Shown: piece after piece, positions 1 through 9,138 of the stretch
How the letters are laid out: every line of letters begins with the position of its first letter
Position numbering within the stretch: position 1 is the stretch's first letter
NCBI GenBank assembly: GCA_035623275.1
Contig: DASPTT010000033.1
Location: 1-44,809, forward strand
Reading direction: 5' to 3'
From: DASPTT01 sp035623275
GTDB lineage: Bacteria; Actinomycetota; Acidimicrobiia; Acidimicrobiales; UBA8190
Length of the DNA stretch: 44,809 nt
The notes under the pieces: model-generated
Database searches by the model: none
What the model was told of the DNA's origin: nothing
The model's input: only the letters and a program-made list of their open reading frames with translations
Translations under genes and position numbers: made by a program

Positions 1-1
1 G

Positions 2-742
2 CAGTGCACCGCCGATCTCCTCCCCGCCGACGTCACCGGGGCGACCATCCTGGGCCCCGACGGATCGGCACCGGTCTTTCGCCCCGGCCCCGTCTTCACC
101 AACGTGTTGATGGCCGACGAGCTCAACCGGGCGTCGCCACGTGCCCAGTCCGCCTTGCTCGAGGCCATGGAGGAGCGCCAGGTCACCGTCGACGGCGCCA
201 CCTACGCGCTGCCCCGCCCCTTCTTCGTCCTGGCCACGCAGAATCCCTACGACGCAGCCGGCACCGCGCCCCTCCCCCACGGCCAGCGAGACCGGTTCCT
301 GGTCCGAGTCTCGCTGGGCTACCCGTCGCGCGAACAGATGACAGCCCTCGTGACCGGCACCGACCCAGCCGAACGCGCCCGGCACCTGCCTCCGGCCACG
401 ACGCCCGCCGACCTCGAGGCGTTGATGGCGGCGGTCGCCGCCGTCCACGTGGCACCGGCCACGCGTGACTACGTCCTCGACCTCACCGAAGCGGTGGACC
501 GCCACCCGAGCGTCGCCGTCGGGCCCTCGCCGCGCGCGGCCAGGGCACTGGTGCAGACCGCCTGCGCGCTGGCCGTCGCCGATGGCAGGGGGTATCTGTC
601 TCCAGCCGACGTCCAGGAGGCCGCCGCCCCGGTCCTGGCCCACCGACTGCTCTTCCACCCGGCGGCCGCCATGGCCATCGAGGAGACGGAGGAGCTCATC
701 GGCGAGATCGTCGACGGACTCCCCGTTCCCCTCGGGCCATAA
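2..742 (+). CDS. MoxR-family AAA+ ATPase, 5'-truncated by the window edge
   Basis: The reading frame is open from base 2, so the start codon and the Walker A motif lie upstream of the window. What remains shows the MoxR signature: a Walker B-like VLMADELNRASP stretch, then ALLEAMEERQVTVDG and FFVLATQNP, where the Asn is the sensor residue, followed by an AAA lid domain. MoxR ATPases act as chaperone-like remodelling factors and usually sit beside DUF58 (VWA-like) proteins. That is the case here, because the DUF58 gene begins 7 bases after this stop codon and a transglutaminase follows. The three genes look like one operon. The client of the complex cannot be read from the sequence. Confidence 0.93.
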   Translation, partial: QCTADLLPADVTGATILGPDGSAPVFRPGPVFTNVLMADELNRASPRAQSALLEAMEERQVTVDGATYALPRPFFVLATQNPYDAAGTAPLPHGQRDRFLVRVSLGYPSREQMTALVTGTDPAERARHLPPATTPADLEALMAAVAAVHVAPATRDYVLDLTEAVDRHPSVAVGPSPRAARALVQTACALAVADGRGYLSPADVQEAAAPVLAHRLLFHPAAAMAIEETEELIGEIVDGLPVPLGP

Positions 743-749
743 GACCGCC

Positions 750-1919
750 ATGACTCCCACGGCGCCCCCGACCTCCGGTAGGCGCCGGCGCCCGCCCCGA
801 ACACAGAGGAGCCGGACCGTGCGGCCGACGGCACGGGCGTTGGGCGTGTTCCTCGCAGGCCTGGGTCTGGCGGCGTTGGCATTGACCACGGGCACGGACG
901 AGCTGCTCCCCACGGTGGCGGCGGTCGCCGCGCTGCTGCTTGCGGCACCCGTGTGGGCGTCCACGCGAGCGAGCCGAGCGCGCTCAGGCGTCGTCATCGG
1001 CGCCGAGGCCGCCCCGATGGTGATGCCAAAAGGAGCCGCGGCGTCGCTCCACGTCGGTGTCACGAACCGGACCGTACGGACCTGTCCGGCCTTGTCCGTC
1101 GAAGACCCCGCAACCCGCTGGGTCCTGCGACGCCATCGGCTCGAACGGACCGCACCGCAGCCCGCACGCTCGCAGCGGACTCGCCGGGTCCTCGCCAGCC
1201 TTGTCGCCCCAGGACCACTGGTGGCGCTTCCCCTGCCGGCTCCAGGGGCGACCGAGGTCTTCTTCAGCCAGATCCCGACCAAAGGACGCGGGGTCTTCCT
1301 GCTCCCGGCCGCTCCCACCTGGGCGCGCGACCCCCTGCGGCTCTTCGCCGCCCCGGGGCCAAAGATTCCCACCGTGACGGTCGTGGTGCACCCCAGGGCC
1401 GACCCGCTCGCCACCTGGCCGACCGTGGGCGCCGGCGCGTCGGTCGGAGGGTCGGGCCAGCTCGATGCAGGGCGAGGCGGGACAGGGGACTTGGTCGGCA
1501 TTCGGCCCTACGTCACCGGCGACCGTCTCAGTCTCCTGCATTGGCCCGCCCGTGCCCGCTACGGCACCTGGTTCGTGCGCCAGTTCGCACCCGAGGACGG
1601 GGCCACGACGCGCCTCGTCCTCGACGATCGGGCCGGTGTGCACCGCCGGAGCGATTTCGAGGCGATGCTCTCCACCGCCCAGGGCCTCGTCGATGCCGCG
1701 CTGTCCGAGGACCGACCCCTCGAGCTGTGCACGCTCTCGGGTAGCTCCACCCATCTCAGCGGCGAGCGGTGCTCGTACGAAGAGGCGGTCGGCGTCCTCG
1801 CCTCGCTCCGGCCGCGCCAGGGCGTGCAGGTCGCCACCCCGAACGGCATCGTCCTGACCACGGCGACCGGCGCTCGCACCCTTCCCGGCACCGCCCCGAT
1901 CATGGCGGTGGGCGCATGA
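750..1919 (+). CDS. DUF58 domain membrane protein
   Basis: A protein of 389 residues. The ATG at 750 follows the MoxR stop by 7 bases; the frame is open further upstream, but that part lies inside the MoxR gene. Residues about 28-70 form two closely spaced hydrophobic segments. The DUF58 core lies in the second half, with the diagnostic sequence GIRPYVTGDRLSLLHWPARA and then TWFVRQF. DUF58 proteins resemble von Willebrand A domains and are encoded with MoxR ATPases and transglutaminases, as here. The stop overlaps the next start in an ATGA, which indicates translational coupling. The precise function is unknown; a role in envelope protein assembly or cell-wall metabolism is only an inference. 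Confidence 0.9.
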   Translation: MTPTAPPTSGRRRRPPRTQRSRTVRPTARALGVFLAGLGLAALALTTGTDELLPTVAAVAALLLAAPVWASTRASRARSGVVIGAEAAPMVMPKGAAASLHVGVTNRTVRTCPALSVEDPATRWVLRRHRLERTAPQPARSQRTRRVLASLVAPGPLVALPLPAPGATEVFFSQIPTKGRGVFLLPAAPTWARDPLRLFAAPGPKIPTVTVVVHPRADPLATWPTVGAGASVGGSGQLDAGRGGTGDLVGIRPYVTGDRLSLLHWPARARYGTWFVRQFAPEDGATTRLVLDDRAGVHRRSDFEAMLSTAQGLVDAALSEDRPLELCTLSGSSTHLSGERCSYEEAVGVLASLRPRQGVQVATPNGIVLTTATGARTLPGTAPIMAVGA

Positions 1920-3892
1920 GCCGTCGCTGGCTGCGCGAGGCAGCGCTCGTCGCATTGGCGTTGGTCGGCGCGGGTGCGCTGGGACGCCTCACCACCGGAG
2001 TCGCCGCCAGCCAGGCTGCCTTGGCGGCGGCACTTGTCGGCGTCGTGGTGGCCAGCTTGGCCATGCTCCGGTGGTCGGCCTCCTCGTCATTCCTCCTGGG
2101 AACGGTGGCTGTGGTTCTGGTGGCGCTGCGGGCCTCGGCCGGGACGGCCACCTGGCACGGCCTACCGACGCCCACGACGATGCGAGCGGTCGGCCACGCG
2201 CTCGATGCCGTGGGCGGTCTGCACCACCTCCCCCTGATCGCCACGCCCGGGGTGGTGCTCCTCTGCGCCCTGGTGGCGGGGGTCGCAGCAGTGACGACTC
2301 GGGCCACTCCCGGGGCGCTCGGTCTTCTCCCCGCCCTCGTCCTCGTGACTTCGTCGACCGTGGCGCTGCCCTCGCCGGGCGCGGCGTGGCTGGCGGTCGG
2401 CTTCGTCACCGTCGGCGCCCTGGCCCTGGTGGCGGTCCCGGAGACGGGAGGCTGGCTCGCCGCCGGTGGGGCGCTCCTCACGGCTTCGGCCTGTGCCGTC
2501 GCGGTGATAGGCGCAGCTGGGACATCCGCCGCATCGGGCGGGGGACCGGCGGTGATCGGCGTCCCGCCCACCGCGCTTTCCCTGGTGTCGGATCTGACGG
2601 GCCTCCAGGTGCACGACCCGGACCTGGTGTTGTTCACCGCTCAAACGTCTGTCCCGACCTATTGGCAGATCGCGTCGCTCTCGGTCCTCCAGGGAGGTGC
2701 CTGGATACCCGATGCGGAGACGACCGGCGCCCTCGCCGGCACGACCGTGCCGGCGCCCCTCAGCCCGACCATCACCGGCAACACCCTTACGACGACAGTC
2801 AGGGTGGCCAACCTCTCCACCCGGCTCCTCCCGGTGCCCCCCGGGACCGTGGCGGTCAACGGGCCGCAGTTGACGACGGTCGGAGCGCTCGTGCACGCGC
2901 CGAGCACGCCGGGCCTGCAGTACCGGGCGACGGCGACGGTCCCCGACCCCTCGGGAACCGGCAGCGGCGGCGAGAAACCGAGTCTTGGTGAGGTCGTCCT
3001 GCCAGCCCTGCCGGCAGCCGTGACTTCGTTGGCCCAATCGATCACCGCCACCGCGTCCAGCCCCCTGCAGAAGGCTGAGGCGATCAACGACTATCTGCGG
3101 TCGAACCTGTTCCACTACTCGCTGCGATCGCCAGCCGCTTCGCTCACGGCGTTTCTCACCAACTCGCGTCAAGGATCGTGCGAGCAGTTCGCCGGGGCGT
3201 TCGCCGTGCTCGCCCGCTCCGTCGGGTTACCGACCAGGGTGGCCATCGGGTTCACGACCGGCCAGCGTGACTCCGCCGGTCAGACCGTGGTGCGCGGTGT
3301 CGACGCACACGCCTGGCCGGAGGTGTACCTCAACGGCTCGTGGATCTCCTTCGAGCCCACCCCCCAGTTGCCCTCGGGGGAGATCACCCCTCCGGGAGTC
3401 GTCGGACCGGCCGCCCTCGGAAATCCGAACCCCATCGCACCGACGACCATTCCCAGCTCGATCCCTCCCTTTACTATCCCCACCCCGACACCCCCGGCCG
3501 GGACGGCATCCGCCGGTGACAACGCGGTGTGGTGGTTCACCGGAGCAGGGATCCTGCTGGCAGTTGGTGTCTTCGCCGCTGTCATTCTCCTGCGGCGCCG
3601 AGCCAAGAGCACTCCAGAAGACGGGGTGGTCGCCGCATGGAAGCGGGTAGACCGCGCCCTGGGCCGTCATGGTCTACGCCGGCCCGAATCACGGACTCCG
3701 ACGGCGCACGTTCGGTCCCTGCGGCCGGCACTCGACCAGCGCAGCCAGGTTCTCGATGACCTCGAGTGGCTTGCAACCTTGCTCGAACACCAGGCCTACG
3801 GCTCTCGAATCAGCTCAAGCGAGGACTCCAGCCACGCCGCCGAGCTGAGTCACCGAGTAGAGCGAGAGCTTGCGTCAGGCATTCGTCGTTGA
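1916..3892 (+). CDS. Membrane transglutaminase-like protein (TgpA/DUF3488 type)
   Basis: A protein of 658 residues whose ATG overlaps the preceding TGA. The first 230 or so residues are a chain of hydrophobic helices (DUF3488/TgpA-like). An extracellular part follows, carrying a transglutaminase core with Cys422 in QGSCEQFAGAFAV and His465 in GVDAHAWPEVYL. The third triad position is Glu480 in ISFEPTP, where many family members have Asp; FEPTP is common in actinobacterial members, so I expect an active enzyme. A Pro/Thr-rich linker, one further membrane helix (about residues 540-565) and a cytoplasmic tail of DUF4129 type complete it. Family members make or break amide bonds outside the membrane. 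The substrate is unknown. Confidence 0.9.
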   Translation: MSRRWLREAALVALALVGAGALGRLTTGVAASQAALAAALVGVVVASLAMLRWSASSSFLLGTVAVVLVALRASAGTATWHGLPTPTTMRAVGHALDAVGGLHHLPLIATPGVVLLCALVAGVAAVTTRATPGALGLLPALVLVTSSTVALPSPGAAWLAVGFVTVGALALVAVPETGGWLAAGGALLTASACAVAVIGAAGTSAASGGGPAVIGVPPTALSLVSDLTGLQVHDPDLVLFTAQTSVPTYWQIASLSVLQGGAWIPDAETTGALAGTTVPAPLSPTITGNTLTTTVRVANLSTRLLPVPPGTVAVNGPQLTTVGALVHAPSTPGLQYRATATVPDPSGTGSGGEKPSLGEVVLPALPAAVTSLAQSITATASSPLQKAEAINDYLRSNLFHYSLRSPAASLTAFLTNSRQGSCEQFAGAFAVLARSVGLPTRVAIGFTTGQRDSAGQTVVRGVDAHAWPEVYLNGSWISFEPTPQLPSGEITPPGVVGPAALGNPNPIAPTTIPSSIPPFTIPTPTPPAGTASAGDNAVWWFTGAGILLAVGVFAAVILLRRRAKSTPEDGVVAAWKRVDRALGRHGLRRPESRTPTAHVRSLRPALDQRSQVLDDLEWLATLLEHQAYGSRISSSEDSSHAAELSHRVERELASGIRR

Positions 3893-4003
3893 CCATTCGG
3901 ACATCTCGGGCGGGTTTGTGAATGCTAGATCTTTCGAGCCGCGCTCGAATGGGCGTTCGGAGTGGGCGGCCCGTAGGAATCCAGGCCACTCCAGTCCTTC
4001 GAC

Positions 4004-4033
4004 CCTTGCCGGGCCGGTGCCATAACGGCAAGG
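4004..4033 (+). promoter_or_regulatory. Inverted repeat upstream of the malic enzyme
   Basis: CCTTGCCG (4004-4011) and CGGCAAGG (4026-4033) form a perfect 8-bp stem with a 14-base loop, 37 bases before the malic enzyme start, in the 178-base gap after the transglutaminase gene. It has no T-run after it, so it could be a leader hairpin or an operator rather than a terminator. The gap also holds the ribosome site GGAGGCGG at about 4059-4066. I see no other gene in the gap. Confidence 0.35.
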
Positions 4034-4070
4034 CTGGACGCATCGGGATCGGCCGAGCGGAGGCGGCACC

Positions 4071-5810
4071 ATGAGTGACGGTTCCTGGACAGGGGAGCCT
4101 CCGGCGATCAACGCTGAGGTCGACGAACCGCCTCCGTCCATCGACCCTGAGAACCCGCGATTGGCCGGACCCGAGCTACTCAATTGTCCTGCGCTCAACA
4201 AGGACAGTGCCTTTAATGTCGAGGAGCGGGGATTGCTTCGGCTCCAAGGGTTGCTGCCGTGGCGGGTGGGGACCATCGAGGAGCAGATGGAGCTTGAGTT
4301 GGAGCACATCCGCCGCAAGGTTGACGACCTGGAGAAGTACATCGGCCTGATCGCCCTGCAGGACCGCAACGAGACGCTCTTCCACCGACTGCTGGCCGAT
4401 CACATCGAGGAGCTCGCACCCATCATCTACACGCCCACGGTCGGGCAGGCATGCCGGCAGTTCAGCCACGTGATGCGCCGGCCTCGAGGTGTGTGGATTA
4501 CGCCCGATGACGTCGGCCGCATACCGGATCTGCTGCGCAACAGCGGCCACGACGACGTGCGGCTGATCGTGGTCACCGATAACGAACGCATCCTCGGGTT
4601 GGGAGACCAGGGAGCCGGAGGGATGGCCATCCCTGTCGGCAAGCTCGCTCTCTATAGCGCAGGGGCGGGGATCCATCCCAGCTTGGCCCTTCCCGTTTCC
4701 CTCGACTGCGGCACCGACAACGAGGAGCTGCTGCACGATCCGCACTACCTGGGCTACCCCGGCCCTCGCCTGAGGGGTGCGGGCTACGACGAGCTCGTCG
4801 AAGCCTTCGTCGAGGCGGTCCTGGAGGTCTACCCCCATGCCCTGTTGCAGTGGGAGGACTTCAAGCAGCACAACGCGATTCGGCTTCTCGACCGATACCG
4901 CCACCGCATCGCCAGTTTCAACGACGACATCCAGGGGACGGCCGCGGTCGTGGTGGCCGGCATGCTCGCCGCGCTGCGGACCGGCGGTGAGGCCCTGTCG
5001 GAGCAGCGGATCGTGCTCCTCGGGGCCGGGGCCGCCGGCCTCGGGATCGCCCGGCTCGCCGAGACCGTCATGATCGAGGAGGGAGCAGACCAAGCCCTGG
5101 TGCGTCGCGCCCTGGTCATGGTCGACTCCAAGGGGTTGATCTACGAAGGCCGTCCGGACGTTGACCGGGACAAGGCGCCGTTCGCCCTGCCGAGGCGAGA
5201 CCTGCTCGAGCTCGGCTTCGAGCCCGGCGGATCCTTCGACCTCGAAGCCGTGGTTCGTCGGGTCGCCCCGACAATTCTGGTGGGATCGAGCGGTGCGCGT
5301 GGGGCCTTCACCGAAGCTGCGATCCGCGCGATGGCGGCACAGACCAAGGCCCCGGTCGTGCTTCCCCTATCCAACCCGACGGAGCGGTCGGAGGCCACGC
5401 CCACCGATGTGCTCGCCTGGAGTGAAGGCCGGGCATTGGTGGCCACCGGTAGCCCGTTCGAACCGGTGGACCTCGACGGTGCGCAGCGGATCATCGGGCA
5501 GGCCAATAACGTCTTCGTGTTCCCGGGAGTCGGTCTCGGCGCAATCGTCGCTAACGCTCGCGAGGTCACCGACCAGCTGTTCCTCAGGGCCGCGACCACG
5601 CTCGCCGGCCTTGTCTCCGACGAGCGCCTGGAGAAAGGCGCTCTCTATCCCCCGCTGTCCAGCCTGCGGGACGTCTCACGGACGATCGCCGTAGCTGTTG
5701 CCACCGAAGCCTGCGCTAACGGCGGAGGAAGCCTCGCTCCGGGCACATCGGTGGAAGCTGCGATCGAAGGAGCCATGTGGACCCCTGACTACGCGCCCTC
5801 AATTCGATAG
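4071..5810 (+). CDS. NAD(P)-dependent malic enzyme (malate dehydrogenase, oxaloacetate-decarboxylating)
   Basis: A protein of 579 residues, the normal length for the large (MaeA/SfcA-type) malic enzymes. It oxidatively decarboxylates malate to pyruvate with reduction of NAD or NADP in the cytoplasm. Visible motifs are IIYTPTVGQACRQF with catalytic Tyr120, GAGGMAIPVGKLALY with catalytic Lys191, the metal-site sequence LQWEDFKQHNA, FNDDIQGTAAV, and the nucleotide-binding GAGAAGLGIARLAE. The ATG has a clear upstream GGAGGCGG. It stands alone between a transglutaminase gene and a carboxypeptidase remnant, with no obvious operon partner. Its codon use looks slightly less GC-rich than the genes to the right of the tRNA, which I judged by eye only. 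Cofactor preference cannot be assigned safely. Confidence 0.95.
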   Translation: MSDGSWTGEPPAINAEVDEPPPSIDPENPRLAGPELLNCPALNKDSAFNVEERGLLRLQGLLPWRVGTIEEQMELELEHIRRKVDDLEKYIGLIALQDRNETLFHRLLADHIEELAPIIYTPTVGQACRQFSHVMRRPRGVWITPDDVGRIPDLLRNSGHDDVRLIVVTDNERILGLGDQGAGGMAIPVGKLALYSAGAGIHPSLALPVSLDCGTDNEELLHDPHYLGYPGPRLRGAGYDELVEAFVEAVLEVYPHALLQWEDFKQHNAIRLLDRYRHRIASFNDDIQGTAAVVVAGMLAALRTGGEALSEQRIVLLGAGAAGLGIARLAETVMIEEGADQALVRRALVMVDSKGLIYEGRPDVDRDKAPFALPRRDLLELGFEPGGSFDLEAVVRRVAPTILVGSSGARGAFTEAAIRAMAAQTKAPVVLPLSNPTERSEATPTDVLAWSEGRALVATGSPFEPVDLDGAQRIIGQANNVFVFPGVGLGAIVANAREVTDQLFLRAATTLAGLVSDERLEKGALYPPLSSLRDVSRTIAVAVATEACANGGGSLAPGTSVEAAIEGAMWTPDYAPSIR

Positions 5811-6011
5811 AGGTCCGCCGGCCGCCGCGTCGGTGCCCGTCTTGATGCCGACGACCCCGTCGTGTCCGAGGTCCAAGCCGAGGTTGTAGACGACCCCGGC
5901 CAGTGGCAGGGTCACCTGGGGCATGGCGAGAAACTGCCGCAGGACCGGGAGCGCCAGGGCGGCCCCACCAGGTCGGACCAGATCGGTCGGCTGGCCCGGG
6001 GTGTGACCACC
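5811..6011 (-). pseudogene. Remnant of a D-alanyl-D-alanine carboxypeptidase (C-terminal part of the penicillin-binding domain)
   Basis: About 65 codons on the minus strand read like the end of the serine D-Ala-D-Ala carboxypeptidase domain. They contain VLRQFLAMPQVTLPLAGVV, then a DLGHDGVVG stretch and the active-site third motif in GIKTGTDAAAGG (the KTG codons at 5835-5843). The Ser-x-x-Lys and Ser-x-Asn motifs are absent. The similarity stops abruptly at both ends, with no family-like start and an early stop close to the malic enzyme stop codon. I read this as a decayed fragment left by a deletion, not a working gene. Confidence 0.72.
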
Positions 6012-6103
6012 GTCGCGCGATCGCCCGCTATGTGCGGCCTGACAACTCACCTCGACGACGGGACGCGCGCGTGCTCGGATAAGCGGCGAGCAGTGGTTGC
6101 TCG

Positions 6104-6114
6104 TACAATGCGGC
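6104..6114 (+). promoter_or_regulatory. -10 element for a leaderless GH92 transcript
   Basis: TACAAT (6104-6109) is a near-consensus -10 hexamer. It ends 5 bases before an in-frame GTG at 6115, so transcription would begin at or next to the start codon. There is no Shine-Dalgarno sequence here. No convincing -35 is seen at the usual spacing. Confidence 0.5.
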
Positions 6115-8559
6115 GTGCGCCGGCGGATCCAGGTTCTGGGAGAACCCGGTCCCCCCAGAGCTCGCGACGTCATCATCCCGGTCGTGCTGGCGTCTGTAGT
6201 ACTCAGCGGATGCAGCCCGTCTTCACCGAGCTCCGTCTCGACACGAAGCTCCGCTTCGAGCGCCTCGTCTTCGGCAACCCCGACCACGCCGAGCCCCACC
6301 TCGCCGAGCGGGCTCGTGGATCCCTTCATGGGAACCGGCGTCGGCGGATCCAGTGTGGGAAACATCGATACGTTCCCCGGCGCCGACGTACCTTTCGGCC
6401 TGGTGCAGTGGAGTCCGGACACCTCCCCGGACCGGGCGTCGGGTGGAGGCTATTCCTACCAGGACCCCGCCATGAGCGGATTCAGCCTCACGCACATGAG
6501 CGGTCCTGGCTGTCCCATCTATGGCGATGTCCCCATCCTGCCGACCGTGGGCCCGATCGGGAGCGACCCGGCGGCCACGACGTCGTCCTTCTCCCACGCG
6601 ACCGAGGTGGCACACCCCGGGAGCTATGCCGTCACCGTGGGGCATGCCCCGGTGCGGGTGGAGCTCGCCGTCACGCCCAGAGCCGGCCTCGGTCGATTCA
6701 CCTTCCCCCGGACGGGAGACGCCCACCTGCTCTTCAAGGTGGCCGAAAGCGCGGCGGGATCGTCAGCCTCCGACGTTGCCATCGTCGGCAATAAAGAGCT
6801 GGACGGGTCGGTAGTGAGCGGGCAATTCTGTGGCACCGCTGGGGCCTACCACCTGTTCTTCGCCGCCCGTTTCGACACGCCCTTCAGTGGGTTCGGCACC
6901 TGGCACGGCACGACGCTGGTTCCCGGGTCACGTACGAGCAGCAAGTCGCAGTCGGGTGGGTACGTCACGTTTGGCCCTGGGACACGGGTGGTGCAGGTTC
7001 AGGTGGGTGTGTCCTTCGTCAGCGTGGCCAATGCCCGCTCGAACATCGATGCCGAGCGTCCTGGCTGGAGCATCGACGCCCTGGCGCAACGGGATACCGA
7101 CGCTTGGAACCAGCTTCTGGGTCGGATCCAGATCAGTGGGGGAAGCCTGTCAGATGAGCGGACGTTCTACTCGGCGCTGTATCACTCGCTGTTGCACCCG
7201 AATATCTTCGACGACGCCAACGGCGACTACATCGGGTTCGACGGGAAGGTCCACGTGGCGACCGGGTACACCCAGTACGCCAACTTCTCGGAATGGGACA
7301 TCTACCGCAGCGAGGTGGCCCTGCTTGCCCTGCTTGCCCCCCAGCAGACGAGCGACATGGTCACCTCAATGCTGGCCGACGCCGCCCAGGGGGGCGGCCT
7401 GCCCAAGTGGGCCGTGGCCAACTCCGACGCCGCCCAGGGGAACGGAGACTCGGCCGACCCTGTGATCGCCTCTGCTTATGCCTTCGGTGCCCGGGGGTTC
7501 GACGCCCGGGGCGCCGTGGCCGACATGGTCAGGGGGGCGACGGACCCATCCGTCTTGAACAGCGGCCATCTCGAACGCCAAGACCTCGCCGAGTACCTGG
7601 CGAAGGGATATGTCGAGGCTGACCGGCGCGACTTCACCTCCTTCGACTACACGGTGGGCGGCTCCGAGACCCTCGAGTACGCCATCGATGACTTCGCCAT
7701 CTCGCAGCTGGCTGAGGCCGTGGGCGACACCGCCACGTATACGACCTTCATCGCGCGAGCCCAGAATTGGCGGAATCTCGTCAACCCCGCCACCGGCTAC
7801 TTGGGCGCACGCCGGGCCAACGGGACCTTCCCCCCCGGCCCTGCCTTCCAACCCTCCCCGTTACCGAACATCGGACAGGATGGGTTCGAGGAGGGCAACG
7901 CCATCCAATACACGTGGAGCGTTCCCCAGAACCTGCGGGGCCTGTTCGACGCGCTCGGGGGCAACCAGGCCACGGTCACCAAACTGGACACGTTCTTCAC
8001 CAAGCTCAATACCAGCCGGAAGCAGCCCTACGACTGGGCCGGGAACGAGCCGTCTCTCGGCATCCCCTGGGAGTACGACTATGCGGGCGCGCCGTGGCGC
8101 ACCCAGTCTGTCGTCCGGCGCATCGAGACGTCGCTGTATTCGGCAACGCCGAATGGAGAACCGGGTAACGACGACCTCGGCGCCATGTCGTCGTGGTATG
8201 TGTGGGCCGCCATGGGCCTGTACCCGGAAGTCCCGGGTCGGGGTGAACTCGTGGTCGGCAGCCCGCTGTTCACACACGTCGCCGTCTCCCTGGCGAGTGG
8301 GCACTCGATAGATATCGATGCACCGGACGCCTCTGCCACCACCCCCTACGTCCAAGCGCTCCAGATCGAGGGCCTGGCGCCTGGCGCCAACGCGTGCACG
8401 GCGGCGCCTGCCGCCGGCCCTGCTCAGTACAACTGCCCCTGGTTGCCTGCGTCGGTCACCGAGACCGGAGCCCACCTCGATTTCACCCTGGGACGATCCC
8501 CCAACACCGCGTGGGGGAGCGCACCTTCCGACACGCCACCTTCATTCCCGGCGAACTGA
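6115..8559 (+). CDS. GH92-family exo-alpha-mannosidase, lipoprotein
   Basis: A protein of 814 residues from the GTG at 6115; a TTG at 6097 is an upstream alternative. The N-terminus has an Arg-rich start, a hydrophobic stretch and the lipobox LSGC, then a long Ser/Thr linker, so it is a surface lipoprotein. The catalytic part matches GH92, the calcium-dependent inverting alpha-mannosidases. Visible motifs are GNIDTFPGADVPFGLVQWS, GFSLTHMSGPGC, YHSLLHPNIF and FSEWDIYRSE. Near the C-terminus are GNEPSLGIPW, which carries the likely acid Glu, and GNDDLGAMSSWYVWAAMGLY, which carries the Asp residues of the base. It probably trims alpha-linked mannose from external glycans. It is monocistronic, with a decayed region on each side. 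Confidence 0.92.
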   Translation: MRRRIQVLGEPGPPRARDVIIPVVLASVVLSGCSPSSPSSVSTRSSASSASSSATPTTPSPTSPSGLVDPFMGTGVGGSSVGNIDTFPGADVPFGLVQWSPDTSPDRASGGGYSYQDPAMSGFSLTHMSGPGCPIYGDVPILPTVGPIGSDPAATTSSFSHATEVAHPGSYAVTVGHAPVRVELAVTPRAGLGRFTFPRTGDAHLLFKVAESAAGSSASDVAIVGNKELDGSVVSGQFCGTAGAYHLFFAARFDTPFSGFGTWHGTTLVPGSRTSSKSQSGGYVTFGPGTRVVQVQVGVSFVSVANARSNIDAERPGWSIDALAQRDTDAWNQLLGRIQISGGSLSDERTFYSALYHSLLHPNIFDDANGDYIGFDGKVHVATGYTQYANFSEWDIYRSEVALLALLAPQQTSDMVTSMLADAAQGGGLPKWAVANSDAAQGNGDSADPVIASAYAFGARGFDARGAVADMVRGATDPSVLNSGHLERQDLAEYLAKGYVEADRRDFTSFDYTVGGSETLEYAIDDFAISQLAEAVGDTATYTTFIARAQNWRNLVNPATGYLGARRANGTFPPGPAFQPSPLPNIGQDGFEEGNAIQYTWSVPQNLRGLFDALGGNQATVTKLDTFFTKLNTSRKQPYDWAGNEPSLGIPWEYDYAGAPWRTQSVVRRIETSLYSATPNGEPGNDDLGAMSSWYVWAAMGLYPEVPGRGELVVGSPLFTHVAVSLASGHSIDIDAPDASATTPYVQALQIEGLAPGANACTAAPAAGPAQYNCPWLPASVTETGAHLDFTLGRSPNTAWGSAPSDTPPSFPAN

Positions 8560-8779
8560 GCCGGGTCCCACTTCCCAATGCCTCTAGCAGGAAGGGGCCA
8601 AGCTGGAACTTCGCAAAATCTTGAAGTCGCCCGCAAGAGGCCGGGATTAGTACGGGTCGACTTGAGTTGGTGGTTCGACATGTTCGCGCGGTTCGTTCTG
8701 CCATGCACGGTTCGGCGGAATTTCCGAGCGTCCAGGTAGGACGATGCACCGTAGCTCCGACACGCACAACGCCACTCGC
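8560..8779. other. Gene-free stretch after the mannosidase
   Basis: I see no credible gene on either strand. Both strands have short open frames, but none has family-like composition, and no hairpin with a T-run follows the mannosidase stop. Base composition is visibly more AT-rich than in the genes to the right. The stretch runs directly into an alpha/beta-hydrolase remnant. Confidence 0.5.
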
Positions 8780-8940
8780 TCAGTGACGCCCGAAGTAATC
8801 GACGAGGACCTTGGTGACCGGACCAGCGTGGGTGAGGAAGCCGAGATGGCTCGCTTCGGCGATCTCGGCGTATTCGGCCCCGGGGATCGCCTTGGCCGCT
8901 TCTCGAGCCTTGGCAGGCGGCGAGTCGATGGCGACTGATC
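8780..8940 (-). pseudogene. Remnant of an alpha/beta hydrolase C-terminus
   Basis: The minus strand encodes about 50 residues typical of the last part of an alpha/beta-hydrolase fold protein: AREAAKAIPGAEYAEIAEAS, then HLGFLTHAGPVTKVLVDYF and a stop at 8780-8782. The His in ASHLG matches the catalytic histidine position. In-frame stops occur immediately upstream (TGA within 8941-8950), and no nucleophile elbow or start codon is found. It is a truncated relic. Confidence 0.68.
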
Positions 8941-9025
8941 ATCTGACCGTCGATCCGCTTCACGTTGTCGCTATGTGTCGCAGTCCATCGCAGAATGCCG
9001 CCGTGCGTTGTCCCGAATGGCCCCA

Positions 9026-9055
9026 AAAGCGCCCGAAAGCGCCCGAAAGCGCCCG
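9026..9055 (+). repeat. Short tandem repeat, 3 x 10 bp
   Basis: The unit AAAGCGCCCG is repeated three times without change at 9026-9035, 9036-9045 and 9046-9055. It lies in non-coding sequence between the hydrolase remnant and the tRNA gene. There are no spacers, so it is not a CRISPR array. Confidence 0.85.
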
Positions 9056-9138
9056 GCAGGTAAGGCAGCCAACATGGAACCCAACACCACGGTCGTCACG
9101 ATCCGATGCGACTCAACCCTTTGACCTGGGCCTTTCAG

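Noticed and set aside
6097..6114. TTG at 6097 as start of the mannosidase
   Set aside because: It overlaps the TACAAT -10 hexamer and lacks a ribosome site. The GTG at 6115 fits a leaderless start and still gives a full signal peptide.
9026..9055. Possible CRISPR repeats
   Set aside because: The three 10-bp units are directly adjacent, with no spacers, and no cas gene is in the window.
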